Assembly: GCF_000622325.1 (NCBI RefSeq)
Contig: NZ_JASE01000005.1
Coordinates: forward strand, 3,534,001 to 3,598,000
Length of the DNA stretch: 64,000 nucleotides
Source: Sulfitobacter geojensis
GTDB lineage: Bacteria > Pseudomonadota > Alphaproteobacteria > Rhodobacterales > Rhodobacteraceae
Direction: 5' to 3'
Shown: positions 48,366 to 57,826 of the stretch, piece after piece
Layout: the number at the start of each line of letters is the position of its first letter
How positions within the stretch are numbered: the first letter of the stretch is position 1
Made by a program: the position numbers and the translations under genes
Notes under the pieces: model-generated
Told to the model about the DNA's origin: nothing
What the model saw: the letters and a program-made list of their open reading frames with translations, nothing else
Database searches by the model: none

Positions 48366-48725
48366 CTAGCCGATGAATTTCTGATAGGCCGCTTCATCCA
48401 TAAATTCATCCATCTGCGACGCATCGCTGATCTTCATCTTGAACATCCACGCATCCCCCTGCGGGTCATCGTTCACCATGCCGGGGTTGTCGGTCAGCGC
48501 GCTGTTCACCTCGGTGATTTCACCGTCGACAGGGGCCAGAATATCCGACGCCGCCTTGACGGATTCGATCACAACAACCTCGTCATCCTTGCTGACTGTG
48601 GTGCCTTCATCGGGCAGTTCCACGAACACCACATCGCCTAGTTGTTCGGCGGCGTGGATCGTGATGCCCACAACCATCTCACCGTCTTCCTCGCGCAGCC
48701 ATTCGTGCTCTTCTGTAAACTTCAT
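48366..48725 (-). CDS. gcvH: Glycine cleavage system H protein
   Basis: Lipoyl carrier that shuttles the aminomethyl group between P, T and L proteins. 119 residues; lipoyl-Lys is K57 in VVIESVKAASD. The frame extends 33 codons upstream, but MKFTEEHEWL is the conserved start. Twenty bases after gcvT. Confidence 0.97.
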   Translation of the reverse strand: MKFTEEHEWLREEDGEMVVGITIHAAEQLGDVVFVELPDEGTTVSKDDEVVVIESVKAASDILAPVDGEITEVNSALTDNPGMVNDDPQGDAWMFKMKISDASQMDEFMDEAAYQKFIG

Positions 48726-48745
48726 CTTGGTCTTCCCCGTTTTGA

Positions 48746-49870
48746 TTATCGTTTGAAATTTGCCGCAACAAAGGGAAGCTTGGCAACGGTCAACGGCAAC
48801 CTTTTGCCCCGCACCTCTCCCCAAAGCGCTGTGCCCACGTCACTTGCTGCCGTTTTCACCGTGCCCATGGCGACCGGTCCGCCAACACTGGGCCCGAAAC
48901 CGCCCGATGTCACCACGCCAACCTCCTGCCCGCCTTCTGCGGCATCGAACACCGCCACGCCTTCGCGCATCGGTGCACGCCCTTCGGGGCGCAACCCAAC
49001 CCGTTTGCGCGCCGCACCCGCGCTCAACTGATCCAGAATGACCTGCGCACCGGCAAATCCGCCCTCGCGTGTGCCCCCCGACCGCCGTACCTTCTGGATT
49101 GCCCAGTTCAACGCCCCTTCGACGGGTGTGGTACCTGCATCAATGTCATTGCCATACAGGCACAGCCCCGCCTCAAGGCGCAGTGAATCCCGCGCACCAA
49201 GGCCAATCGCCTCTACCGCGTCATGCGCCAACAGCGCCTCGGCCAGCGCCACCGCATCGTTGCCCGCCACAGAAATCTCGAACCCGTCTTCGCCCGTATA
49301 CCCCGACCGCGACGCCCAAACAGCGATCCCGCCCAACTCCAGATCCGCAATATCCATAAACCGCATTTCCGCCGCGCGGGCGTCCATTGCGGCCACCACA
49401 TCAACCGCCTGCGGTCCTTGCAGCGCAATCAGCGCGCGATCCGCCAGTTCTGTCACACTGACCTTCGGCTCCAACGCGCCGCGCATCCGTGTGATGTCCG
49501 CCTCCTTGCACGCCGCATTCACGACAACGAACAAATCATCGCCGCGCCGCGCGAACATCAGATCGTCCTCGATCCCGCCTGAATCATTTGTGAAAAACCC
49601 ATAGCGCTGACGGCCGTCTTCCAACCCCAAAACATCCATCGGCACCAGCGTTTCAAATGCCAGCGCCACCGTTTCCCAGGACTCCCCCGACAGGATCACC
49701 TGTCCCATGTGGCTGACGTCAAACAACCCCGCAGCAGCGCGGCAATGCAGATGTTCTTTCATCACGCCCAGCGGATATTGCACCGGCATCGAATAGCCGG
49801 CAAAGGGCACCATTTTGGCCCCGAGAGACACATGCAAATCATAAAGCGCTGTCGCGTGTAAATCGTCCAT
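48746..49870 (-). CDS. gcvT: Aminomethyltransferase (glycine cleavage T protein)
   Basis: Transfers the one-carbon unit to tetrahydrofolate. 374 residues with GLFDVSHMGQV near the N-terminus and the GCV_T/GCV_T_C domains (SGYTGEDGFEIS; RDSLRLEAGLCLYGNDI). Start at MDDLHATALYDLH, the conserved N-terminus. First gene of the operon, about 70 bases downstream of the riboswitch. Confidence 0.97.
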   Translation of the reverse strand: MDDLHATALYDLHVSLGAKMVPFAGYSMPVQYPLGVMKEHLHCRAAAGLFDVSHMGQVILSGESWETVALAFETLVPMDVLGLEDGRQRYGFFTNDSGGIEDDLMFARRGDDLFVVVNAACKEADITRMRGALEPKVSVTELADRALIALQGPQAVDVVAAMDARAAEMRFMDIADLELGGIAVWASRSGYTGEDGFEISVAGNDAVALAEALLAHDAVEAIGLGARDSLRLEAGLCLYGNDIDAGTTPVEGALNWAIQKVRRSGGTREGGFAGAQVILDQLSAGAARKRVGLRPEGRAPMREGVAVFDAAEGGQEVGVVTSGGFGPSVGGPVAMGTVKTAASDVGTALWGEVRGKRLPLTVAKLPFVAANFKR

Positions 49871-49937
49871 CCGTCGCTCCCCTGACCGGATGTCGCAACA
49901 ACACCGGCATCCTGACACCGCACCATGCGCTGTCCGA
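49871..49937. other. Riboswitch-to-gcvT expression platform
   Basis: 67 bases between the second aptamer and the gcvT start. It should contain the ligand-controlled expression platform; no strong terminator with a T tract is visible, so control may be at translation initiation. Confidence 0.4.
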
Positions 49938-50092
49938 TGCCCCCTCTGTCCTTTCGCCTGAGATCGTTATCCCTTCGGCGGGTGCTCTGCACCACTCTCC
50001 AGAGTGTCGTCGTCAGATCGCGGTCCTTGTGCCTGAGAGTTTCCGGGGCGGTTGCTCCTTCGGCATCAGCTGGGCTGATTCTCCCGTGATCT
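49938..50092 (-). promoter_or_regulatory. Tandem glycine riboswitch
   Basis: On the minus strand the leader of gcvT shows two glycine aptamers: the first with ACGGGAGAATC, GCCGAAGGAGCAA and CTCTCAGGCACAAGGACCG, the second with the GCCGAAGGGATAACGATCTCAGGCGAAAGGACAG-type core. This pattern is characteristic of glycine-II type tandem riboswitches that switch on the glycine cleavage operon in many bacteria. Boundaries are approximate. Confidence 0.9.
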
Positions 50093-50186
50093 GTGCACAG
50101 ATGTATGCCGTGCAAATACAAACCGTCAAGCGCTTGTCGCCACCGCCGTGCCATGCTTTTGTGCCGCCAATCAATGCGAGTACCCC

Positions 50187-50741
50187 ATGACACCTTATTT
50201 CTTCGGCTATGGCAGCCTTGTGAACCGCGACACCCACTCCTACCCCGACGCCCATCCTGCACAATTGGTGGGCTGGCGGCGGGCATGGGTGCGCTCGGCC
50301 GCGTTCGACCGCGTGTTTCTCAGCGTAACCCTAGACCCTGAAACCACAATTTCCGGCCTGATCGCCGCCGTACCGGATGCCGATTGGGCCGCTTTGGATG
50401 CGCGTGAAACCGGTTATGCACGGCTGTCCTCCGGCGGGGCGGTGCAACATCCGCTGACACCTGCGCCCGACATCGCCCATTACGCGGTTCCCGTCTCGCA
50501 ACAGGGCCACACGACAGCCAATACCATCATCCTCAGCTATCTGGATGTCGTCGTCCAAGGGTTCCTGCGCGAATTCGGCGAAGACGGGGTGCACGCGTTT
50601 TTCGACACCACCGACGGCTGGGACACCCCTATCCTGAACGACCGTGCCGCCCCGCAATACCCGCGCCACAAGGTGCTGACCAAGGCTGAAACCGCACTGG
50701 TGGATCACCACCTCAACCGCCTATCGGCGCGCGTGGAATAG
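50187..50741 (+). CDS. Gamma-glutamylcyclotransferase-like protein
   Basis: 184 residues. GGCT fold with the N-terminal glycine loop FFGYGSLVN and a catalytic Glu in DARETGYAR. Members release 5-oxoproline from gamma-glutamyl peptides, but the substrate here is not shown. Start chosen at MTPYFFGYGSL. Its 3' end overlaps the MATE gene by 21 bases on the opposite strand. Confidence 0.82.
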   Translation: MTPYFFGYGSLVNRDTHSYPDAHPAQLVGWRRAWVRSAAFDRVFLSVTLDPETTISGLIAAVPDADWAALDARETGYARLSSGGAVQHPLTPAPDIAHYAVPVSQQGHTTANTIILSYLDVVVQGFLREFGEDGVHAFFDTTDGWDTPILNDRAAPQYPRHKVLTKAETALVDHHLNRLSARVE

Positions 50742-52112
50742 CGTCATCAGACGCCCCTCGCGGCCGAACAGATCTTGTTTCACCTTCACCGGTGCGCCGC
50801 CCCGATCAATCACGCGCAACGCCAGAACCCATGCCACGGTGCCGAAAATCACACCGGCCAGCGCCTGACCGATCAGCACGCCCTGTGCACCGCCCAGCCA
50901 TGATCCAATGAACACCAGCGGGATCAGCGCCACCGCGTTGCGCCCCCAGTTGGTAAAGGTGGACAGAAACGGCTGCCCCAGATTGTTGAACGCCGCGTTG
51001 GACACGAACAGCACACCGGGAAAGAAAAACGCCAGCGACAGCGGCCCGCAAAACAAATAGATCAGATCGCGCGTCACCCCTGTTGCCCCGAACAGATCGG
51101 CAATCGCACCGCGGGCGAAAAACAGGATCGCCGATACAAACACAATAATCAGCGCTACAAACAGAATGCCCGCGTTAAACCCGCGCTTCACCCGCACCAT
51201 ATCGCCCGCGCCATAGTTCTGTCCGATGATCGGCCCGACCGCACCCGACAGCGCAAAAACCACGCCAAAGGCCACCGGCACCAGTCGCGCAACAATCGCC
51301 ATGCCTGCGACGGCCTCTTCGCCGTACCCCGATATCGCACGGGTCACAAACGCCTGCCCCACGGGGGTGGCCACCTGCGCCAAAATGGTCGGAAACGCGA
51401 TGGCCAACACCGGCCCAAGGTCGCGCAGCATGCCGCGAAACTTCGGGCGCACGATGCCTTGGTAAATCTTGACCAAGGGCCAGATCGCCATAAAACAAAT
51501 CGTCAGCCGCGCCGCGACAGACGCAATCGCGGCACCGGTCAACTCCAGATCCAGACCAAAGATCAGGATCGGGTCCAGCACCGCATTCACCACGCCCCCC
51601 GCAATCGTCGCCATCATCGCGCGGCGCGCATCGCCGTGCGCGCGCAAAACCGCACTGCCCATCATGCCCAAAATCAGAAACGGCATCGACGGCACGATGA
51701 TCTGCAGGAAATGCACCGCCAGCCCTGCGGTTTCGCCACTCGCCCCCAACAAGGCGACCAATTTATCCAGCATCAACCAGACAAGCGTGGAAAACCCGAC
51801 GCCAAGGACAAACCCGTAGCCAAGCGCATGGGTGGTGCGTTCGCGTGCCAGCACCTCGTCGCCCGACCCCAAGGCCCGCGCGACCAAGGCCCCCGCCGCG
51901 ATGCCAAGGCCAATACCGATAGAGGCCGTAAAAAACAGGATCGCACCGGCATATCCGATGGCGGCGGCCAGTTCGGCCTTGCCCAGCATCGAGATGAAAA
52001 TCATGTCAACGAAATCGACGATAAACACCGCCATCAACCCCAGCGACGCGGTCAGCGACATCACCGTGACATGGCCAAACAAGTTGCCCTTCAGAAACTT
52101 GGCCTCAGCCAT
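50721..52112 (-). CDS. MATE family efflux transporter
   Basis: 463 residues, twelve hydrophobic helices in two MATE halves (GLGIAAGALVARALG in the first; GFNAGILFVALIIVF in the second). Inner-membrane Na+- or H+-coupled drug/metabolite exporter, substrate unknown. Separated from gltX upstream by an intrinsic terminator. Confidence 0.92.
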   Translation of the reverse strand: MAEAKFLKGNLFGHVTVMSLTASLGLMAVFIVDFVDMIFISMLGKAELAAAIGYAGAILFFTASIGIGLGIAAGALVARALGSGDEVLARERTTHALGYGFVLGVGFSTLVWLMLDKLVALLGASGETAGLAVHFLQIIVPSMPFLILGMMGSAVLRAHGDARRAMMATIAGGVVNAVLDPILIFGLDLELTGAAIASVAARLTICFMAIWPLVKIYQGIVRPKFRGMLRDLGPVLAIAFPTILAQVATPVGQAFVTRAISGYGEEAVAGMAIVARLVPVAFGVVFALSGAVGPIIGQNYGAGDMVRVKRGFNAGILFVALIIVFVSAILFFARGAIADLFGATGVTRDLIYLFCGPLSLAFFFPGVLFVSNAAFNNLGQPFLSTFTNWGRNAVALIPLVFIGSWLGGAQGVLIGQALAGVIFGTVAWVLALRVIDRGGAPVKVKQDLFGREGRLMTLFHARR

Positions 52113-52133
52113 GATATGCCCTCCCGTTCAACG

Positions 52134-52161
52134 CAAAAAGGGCAGCGCATAAACGCCGCCC
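52134..52161 (-). terminator. Intrinsic terminator downstream of gltX
   Basis: Eight-bp stem (52140-52147 with 52154-52161, one G-T wobble) followed on the minus strand by TTTTT. Confidence 0.75.
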
Positions 52162-52199
52162 CTTCATATCCGTGGACCCCGCAAATGGATGGTCCCGTC

Positions 52200-53534
52200 T
52201 CATCCGCGGGCCTTGATCACCTGCAACAGCGGCATCACCGCGGCCATTTCCGGCCCGTGTTCCTGCCCCGTCAGCGCCAGTCGCAAGGGGCGGAACAACC
52301 CGCGTCCTTTGCGGCCCGTTTGTTCCTTGACCGCTGCGGTCCATGTGCTCCACGTGTTCGCGTCAAACGGCATCTCCGGCAGCATCGCCATGGCTTCGGC
52401 GATGAACGCCTTGTCGTCCTCTTCGATCACCGGCTCGGCCCCGTCGCGGAACATCGCCCACCATGCGTCCAGTTCGCCCAAGGTCTCGATGTTCTCGCGG
52501 GTCACCGCCCAGAACTGTTCGGCCAGCGGTTTTGGCACACCCAAACCGTCCAGCGTCTCGGCCACCTCTGCCACATCCAGTGTCTGCAAATACCGCCCCG
52601 TCAGCGGGAACAGATCACGCTCGTCAAATTTCGTCGGGGCCGCACCAAAGTGGTTGATGTCAAACCCGTCGATCAACTCGGCCATATCCGTGCGCAGCTC
52701 AACCGGATCGCTTGAACCCAAACGTGCCATCAGCGACAGCAGCGCAAAGGGCTGCACCCCCTGCTCCCGCAGATCGCGCAGCGCCAGCACGCCAAGACGT
52801 TTCGACAGCGCCTCGCCCTGCGGGCCGGTCAACAGCGAATGATGCGCAAAGGACGGATGGTCATGGCCCAGCGCCTTCATAATCTGGATTTGTGTCGCCG
52901 TGTTGGTTACATGGTCAGACCCGCGTACAACATGGGTCACGCCCATCTCCGTGTCATCGACAACACTGGCCAGCGTGTACAAAATCTGCCCGTCGCCGCG
53001 GATCAACACCGGATCAGACACCGACGCCGCATCAATCGAAATATCGCCCAGAATACCGTCGTTCCACTCGATCCGCGCGCGGTCCAGCTTGAACCGCCAC
53101 ACACCATCACCGCGTTCGGCCCGCAGCGCGTCTTTTTCAGCGTCCGACAGGTTCAGCGCCGACCGGTCATAGACCGGCGGCTGGCTCATGTTCAGCTGCT
53201 TCTTACGCTTGAGGTCCAGCTCGGTCGGCGTCTCGAAGGCCTCGTAAAACCGCCCCTTGGCACGCAGATCGTCGGCGGCCGCATGATACTGGTCCAACCG
53301 CTCCGACTGGCGCTCGACGCGGTCCCAATGCAGACCCAGCCACTCCAGATCCTGCTTGATCCCGTCGACGTATTCTTCCTTGGACCGCTCGGGGTCCGTG
53401 TCGTCGATGCGCAGGATGAACGTGCCGCCGGCCTTGCGGGCGATCAGATAGTTCATCAGCGCCGTGCGCAGATTGCCCACGTGGATATAACCGGTGGGGG
53501 AGGGGGCGAAACGGGTGGTTGTCGGGCTGGCCAT
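52200..53534 (-). CDS. gltX: Glutamyl-tRNA synthetase, short second copy type
   Basis: Class I GluRS of 444 residues, with HIGH as HVGN in FAPSPTGYIHVGNLR and KMSKS as ALSKRLG. Alphaproteobacteria usually carry two GluRS; this short form is the second type. It charges Glu onto tRNA-Glu and possibly tRNA-Gln. Start chosen at MASPTTTRFAPSPTG, with AAGGAGA upstream. Confidence 0.95.
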   Translation of the reverse strand: MASPTTTRFAPSPTGYIHVGNLRTALMNYLIARKAGGTFILRIDDTDPERSKEEYVDGIKQDLEWLGLHWDRVERQSERLDQYHAAADDLRAKGRFYEAFETPTELDLKRKKQLNMSQPPVYDRSALNLSDAEKDALRAERGDGVWRFKLDRARIEWNDGILGDISIDAASVSDPVLIRGDGQILYTLASVVDDTEMGVTHVVRGSDHVTNTATQIQIMKALGHDHPSFAHHSLLTGPQGEALSKRLGVLALRDLREQGVQPFALLSLMARLGSSDPVELRTDMAELIDGFDINHFGAAPTKFDERDLFPLTGRYLQTLDVAEVAETLDGLGVPKPLAEQFWAVTRENIETLGELDAWWAMFRDGAEPVIEEDDKAFIAEAMAMLPEMPFDANTWSTWTAAVKEQTGRKGRGLFRPLRLALTGQEHGPEMAAVMPLLQVIKARG

Positions 53535-53587
53535 GCATGATCTCCTTGCGAGCGGCAGGCTTCTCACAACAGCTCGAAATTGTCCAG

Positions 53588-53995
53588 TTAGGTTGAACGG
53601 ACCGGCCAGCTCTTGGCAAGATCCGCCAATCCCGCCCGCACCAGCTCGGCCAGAACATCCATATCCGCATCCTCCAGCTTGTTCAGATACAAACAGGATT
53701 TCCCGATGGAATGCTTGCCCAACCGCCCAACGATACCCGAAAAATCCGCATACCCCGGCATGATGTAAATGCTCAGCTTGGCCTTGCGCGGCGCGAAACC
53801 GGTGGCAAAATAACTGCCGGTGCGGCCCGAAGCATAAGTGTAGTCATACCTGCCGTAACCCAGCATTGACCCCGACCACAAAACCGGCTGCCATCCCGTG
53901 ACTTCACGGAAAAACGCATCCAGTCGTGCTGCTTCCGTGTGACGTCTAGCGGGTTCAACCGAGTCTAGAAAGCGCGCCACATCCGTCATCTGCAC
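53588..53995 (-). CDS. DUF1801 domain protein
   Basis: 135 residues with the YdhG-like fold: VEPARRHTEAARLDAFFREVTGWQPVLWSGSMLGYGRYDY, then KLSIYIMPGYADFSGIVGRLGKHSIGKSCLYLNKL. Function not established; related proteins have been linked to metal resistance in some bacteria. Same strand as the MORN gene, 16 bases after it. Confidence 0.82.
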   Translation of the reverse strand: MQMTDVARFLDSVEPARRHTEAARLDAFFREVTGWQPVLWSGSMLGYGRYDYTYASGRTGSYFATGFAPRKAKLSIYIMPGYADFSGIVGRLGKHSIGKSCLYLNKLEDADMDVLAELVRAGLADLAKSWPVRST

Positions 53996-54011
53996 CCTCT
54001 ACTGGCGGCGA

Positions 54012-55400
54012 TCAGCCGCCTTCCTTCAGCGCCCCGCCTTCCCAGTCACCGCTGGTTTCCTCGCCCGTGGCATAACGCATCGTGCCCGCACCCTGCCGCT
54101 TACCCGCCTTGAACATGCCCTCATAGACATCGCCGTTAGCATAGGTCGCAGTGCCCATGCCCTCGATCTCGCCATTGGCCCATGCGCCCTCGTATTTGAA
54201 ACCGGTCGCCATCGTGATGGTCCCCTCGCCGTGGCGCTGGCCCTTTTCGAAGCCGCCCGCATAAACCGTCCCGTCAGGGTAGGTCGCCGTGCCCATGCCA
54301 TGGCGCTGACCGTCCTGCCACGCGCCCTCATAGCGATACCCGTCGGCATAGGTCATCACCCCCTGGCCTTCATTGCGGGCGTTCTTGAAATCGCCCTCGT
54401 ACACGATGCCGTTGGGATAGGTGGCGCGCCCCTTGCCCTCGATCACACCGGCCAGCCACTCCCCCTCATAGGTCGATCCGTCAGGATAGGTGATCTTGCC
54501 CGTGCCATCCGCCAGATCGTTGCGAAACTGTCCCGCGTAAACCGACCCGTCGGGATAGGTCACGCGCCCCTCGCCCTCGATCTGGCCAGCAACCCAGGAT
54601 CCGGCATAAACATAGCCGTCGGTGCCTGTAAACGTGCCCTGCCCGTCGCGGCGGTCGTCGCTGAAATCGCCCTCGTAAACGTCCCCGTTTTCATACGTGA
54701 CCTTGCCCTTGCCCTGCCGCTTGCCCGCAACCAGCTGGCCCTCGTACACATCGCCGTTCGGTTGGGTCAGGGTCCCCTCGCCGTCGATCTGCCCGTCATT
54801 CCACTGACCGACATAAATCAACCCGTCCGGCATTTTCAGCGTGCCGGTGCCACTGCGCTTGCCCGCGACGATATCGCCCTCGTAAACCGCGCCATCAGGA
54901 TAGGTGATCGTCCCCACCCCCTGTTTCACGCCGTCGACCCAGTCGCCCTTGTACTCGTACCCGCCGGTACTTTGCATCACACCCTTGCCGTGGTGCTTGG
55001 CATTACGCAGCTCGCCCTCATAACGCACCCCGTTGGCATAAAGCGCAATACCCTGCCCCATGATCGCACCGGCCTGCCATTCCCCTTCATAGGTGCCGCC
55101 ATCGGCAAAGGTGATCTTGCCGAAACCGTCGGGCTTGCCGCGCTCGAAATTCCCCTCGTAAACCGATCCGTTGGGAAATCGCGCAACACCCTCGCCCTTG
55201 ATCTCGCCTTCGACCCAAGTGCCGGAATACTCGTACCCGTTGGGCAGCTTATAGGTGCCTTGCCCGTCCTGAAGCCCGTCCTTGAACGTGCCCTCGTAAA
55301 TGCCGCCATCATCATATTGTTTGGTCTGCACCTCACCGTCCTGCGCCAATGCAGGCAGGGGCATCAGGGTCAGACACAGGGCAATCGCGCGAAGGGACAT
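54012..55400 (-). CDS. Exported MORN-repeat protein
   Basis: 462 residues. Signal peptide at 1-19 (cleavage after ALA), then about eighteen 23-residue MORN repeats (YEGxF/W...GxGxxxYPDG) and a degenerate last one, making a long single beta-meander rod with no other domain. MORN proteins often scaffold or bind membranes. Location periplasmic or surface; role unknown. The plus-strand frame opposite it is a shadow of the repeat. Confidence 0.9.
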   Translation of the reverse strand: MSLRAIALCLTLMPLPALAQDGEVQTKQYDDGGIYEGTFKDGLQDGQGTYKLPNGYEYSGTWVEGEIKGEGVARFPNGSVYEGNFERGKPDGFGKITFADGGTYEGEWQAGAIMGQGIALYANGVRYEGELRNAKHHGKGVMQSTGGYEYKGDWVDGVKQGVGTITYPDGAVYEGDIVAGKRSGTGTLKMPDGLIYVGQWNDGQIDGEGTLTQPNGDVYEGQLVAGKRQGKGKVTYENGDVYEGDFSDDRRDGQGTFTGTDGYVYAGSWVAGQIEGEGRVTYPDGSVYAGQFRNDLADGTGKITYPDGSTYEGEWLAGVIEGKGRATYPNGIVYEGDFKNARNEGQGVMTYADGYRYEGAWQDGQRHGMGTATYPDGTVYAGGFEKGQRHGEGTITMATGFKYEGAWANGEIEGMGTATYANGDVYEGMFKAGKRQGAGTMRYATGEETSGDWEGGALKEGG

Positions 55401-55601
55401 GGCAAACCTACTCAGAGACGTTAAAACTCGTTAACGCTCAGCCTACGGTCTGGCTGCCAACGGGGCAACGTCTTTTCAAAATCATGCCCCCGCACGGCAT
55501 AGCGTTGCCCCGGTGCAAAAGGCCGGCAAGGACCAAATCCCCTTTCCCCCTGCCCCTGATCTGCTACATCACGTCCAGACACACAAACGAAGGACGCTCT
55601 T

Positions 55602-57260
55602 ATGGCAGACCGTTTCCGCATCACTCTGGGCCAGTTGAACCCCACCGTCGGCGATCTGGCCGGCAATGCCGCGCTGGCGCTTGAGGCATGGCAGGCGGGC
55701 AAAGACGCCGGTGCCGATCTGGTCGCCCTGCCGGAAATGTTCATCACCGGCTACAACGCCCAGGACCTCGTGATGAAACGCGCCTTCCAGCTTGATGTGA
55801 TGACCCATATCGAAAAGCTGGCCGCCGATTGCGCCGACGGCCCGCCCCTTGCCATTGGTGCGCCTTGGGCCGAAGGGACAGAACTGTTCAACGCCTACCT
55901 GATCCTCAAGAACGGCAAAATCGCCTCGCGCATGTTGAAACACAACCTGCCCAATGAAACCGTCTTTGACGAGGTGCGCATCTTTGATTCCGGCCCCCTT
56001 GGCGGGCCCTACGCCATTGGCAACACCCGCATCGGTTCCCCGATTTGCGAGGACGCGTGGCACCCCGATGTGTCCGAAACACTGGAAGAAACCGGTGCCG
56101 AATTCCTGCTGGTGCCCAACGGGTCACCCTATTACCGCAATAAAATGGACACACGGATGAACATGATGGTCGCCCGTGTGATCGAAACCGGCCTGCCGCT
56201 GATCTATCTCAATATGGTGGGCGGTCAGGACGACCAGATCTTTGACGGTGCCTCCTTTGCGCTCAATCCGGGCGGCAAACTGGCGATGCAACTGCCCGCC
56301 TTTGACGCGATCACCACCAACGTCGATCTGGAACGCACCGCCGAAGGCTGGCGCGTGATCGAACAACCGCTGGCCAGCTTTCCCGAACCCTACGAAGCCG
56401 ACTACCGCGTGATGGTGCAGGGCCTGCGCGACTACATGCGCAAAACCGGGTTCAAAAAGGTCCTGCTTGGCCTGTCAGGCGGCATCGATTCTGCCATCGT
56501 CGCCACCATCGCTGCCGATGCCATCGGCCCCGAAAACGTGCGCTGCGTGATGTTGCCCTCCGAATACACCTCCCAAGCGTCGCTGGATGACGCCGAAGCG
56601 GTCGCAAATGCGCTGGGCTGCCGCTATGACTACGTACCCATCTCCGAAGGGCGCGCGGCCATCACCAATACGCTCGCCCCCCTGTTCGCAGGCACCGACG
56701 AAGGACTGACCGAAGAAAACATCCAATCCCGCCTGCGCGGTCTCTTGCTGATGGCCCTGTCGAATAAATTCGGTGAAATGCTGCTGACCACCGGCAATAA
56801 ATCAGAGGTCGCGGTGGGCTATGCCACGATCTACGGCGATATGTCGGGCGGCTATAACCCTATCAAAGATATGTATAAAACGCGGGTGTTTGAAACCTGC
56901 CGCTGGCGTAATGCAAACCACCGCGACTGGATGATGGGGCCTGCGGGCACGATGATTCCCGAAACCATCATCACCAAACCCCCGACCGCGGAATTGCGCG
57001 ACGATCAAAAAGACAGCGACAGCCTGCCCGATTACCCCGATCTTGACGCCATGCTGAACATTCTCGTCGATCAGGACGGCTCTATCGAGGATTGCGTCGC
57101 CGCAGGTTTCGACCGCGCCACCGCCAAGAAAGTCGAACACCTGATCTACATCAGCGAATACAAACGCTTCCAGTCCGCCCCCGGCCCGCGCCTGACCAAA
57201 GGGGCCTTCTGGCTCGACCGGCGCTATCCCATCGTCAACCGCTGGCGCGACCCAAGCTAG
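55602..57260 (+). CDS. nadE: NAD+ synthase, glutamine-dependent
   Basis: Converts deamido-NAD to NAD+, using glutamine nitrogen. 552 residues. N-terminal carbon-nitrogen hydrolase domain with the triad E45, K113, C149 (LPEMF, LKHNL, PICED), and C-terminal synthetase with the ATP-pyrophosphatase loop SGGIDS at 292-297. With NadD (23372) it completes the last two steps of NAD synthesis. Confidence 0.96.
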   Translation: MADRFRITLGQLNPTVGDLAGNAALALEAWQAGKDAGADLVALPEMFITGYNAQDLVMKRAFQLDVMTHIEKLAADCADGPPLAIGAPWAEGTELFNAYLILKNGKIASRMLKHNLPNETVFDEVRIFDSGPLGGPYAIGNTRIGSPICEDAWHPDVSETLEETGAEFLLVPNGSPYYRNKMDTRMNMMVARVIETGLPLIYLNMVGGQDDQIFDGASFALNPGGKLAMQLPAFDAITTNVDLERTAEGWRVIEQPLASFPEPYEADYRVMVQGLRDYMRKTGFKKVLLGLSGGIDSAIVATIAADAIGPENVRCVMLPSEYTSQASLDDAEAVANALGCRYDYVPISEGRAAITNTLAPLFAGTDEGLTEENIQSRLRGLLLMALSNKFGEMLLTTGNKSEVAVGYATIYGDMSGGYNPIKDMYKTRVFETCRWRNANHRDWMMGPAGTMIPETIITKPPTAELRDDQKDSDSLPDYPDLDAMLNILVDQDGSIEDCVAAGFDRATAKKVEHLIYISEYKRFQSAPGPRLTKGAFWLDRRYPIVNRWRDPS

Positions 57261-57264
57261 CCGC

Positions 57265-57795
57265 ATGTCCGCCCTCGTCATCGTCAGGATACGGCGCGGC
57301 AAAGCGGCCCTGCACGGCGGGATTTTCGGGACCATCGCCCTTGCCAGTCTGGCGATATGCCTGCTGCTTGCAAGTGTCGGAACGCCTGACTTCTGGCTGG
57401 TCTTTACCGGCCTGTGCATCGCTTCTGTGTTCGCCGGCTTTGCCCTGTTCTATCTCGGCATCGCCCTGCGCAAACCCGTCGCTCTGCGCATGGACGCTCA
57501 AGGAATTTCAGGTTTCTACTGCGATCCCGCAACATGGGACGAGATCAAAGATATCGGCCTTGTCATCGGACAAAAACACCACCGTTTCCTCGGCTTCACA
57601 CTGCGCGATCCCATCGGCTTTCGGGACCGGCAATCCCCTTGGCGCCGCTTCTCCTCCTGGGCCAGCGGTCGCACCTCGGGGCATCATATCATCGTGCCGG
57701 AACTGCTGCTGCACGACACCTGCGTGGATGATCTTGTCGTCAAAGCGCACGCTCTGCACGCGGCACACGTCCGTCCGCACAATCATGTGACTTGA
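57265..57795 (+). CDS. STM3941-type membrane protein
   Basis: 176 residues with two N-terminal transmembrane helices (about 20-38 and 46-66) then a PH-like cytosolic region with WDEIKDIGLVIGQKHHRFLGF. Matches the STM3941 family pattern, uncharacterised. Four bases after nadE and presumably cotranscribed. Confidence 0.75.
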   Translation: MSALVIVRIRRGKAALHGGIFGTIALASLAICLLLASVGTPDFWLVFTGLCIASVFAGFALFYLGIALRKPVALRMDAQGISGFYCDPATWDEIKDIGLVIGQKHHRFLGFTLRDPIGFRDRQSPWRRFSSWASGRTSGHHIIVPELLLHDTCVDDLVVKAHALHAAHVRPHNHVT

Positions 57796-57826
57796 GCCTC
57801 CCCGCCTGTCGCGCCATCATCGCGCC

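Noticed and set aside
54231..55424. 397-codon open frame opposite the MORN gene
   Set aside because: The repeat period keeps the antisense frame open; the plus-strand protein is a low-complexity shadow.
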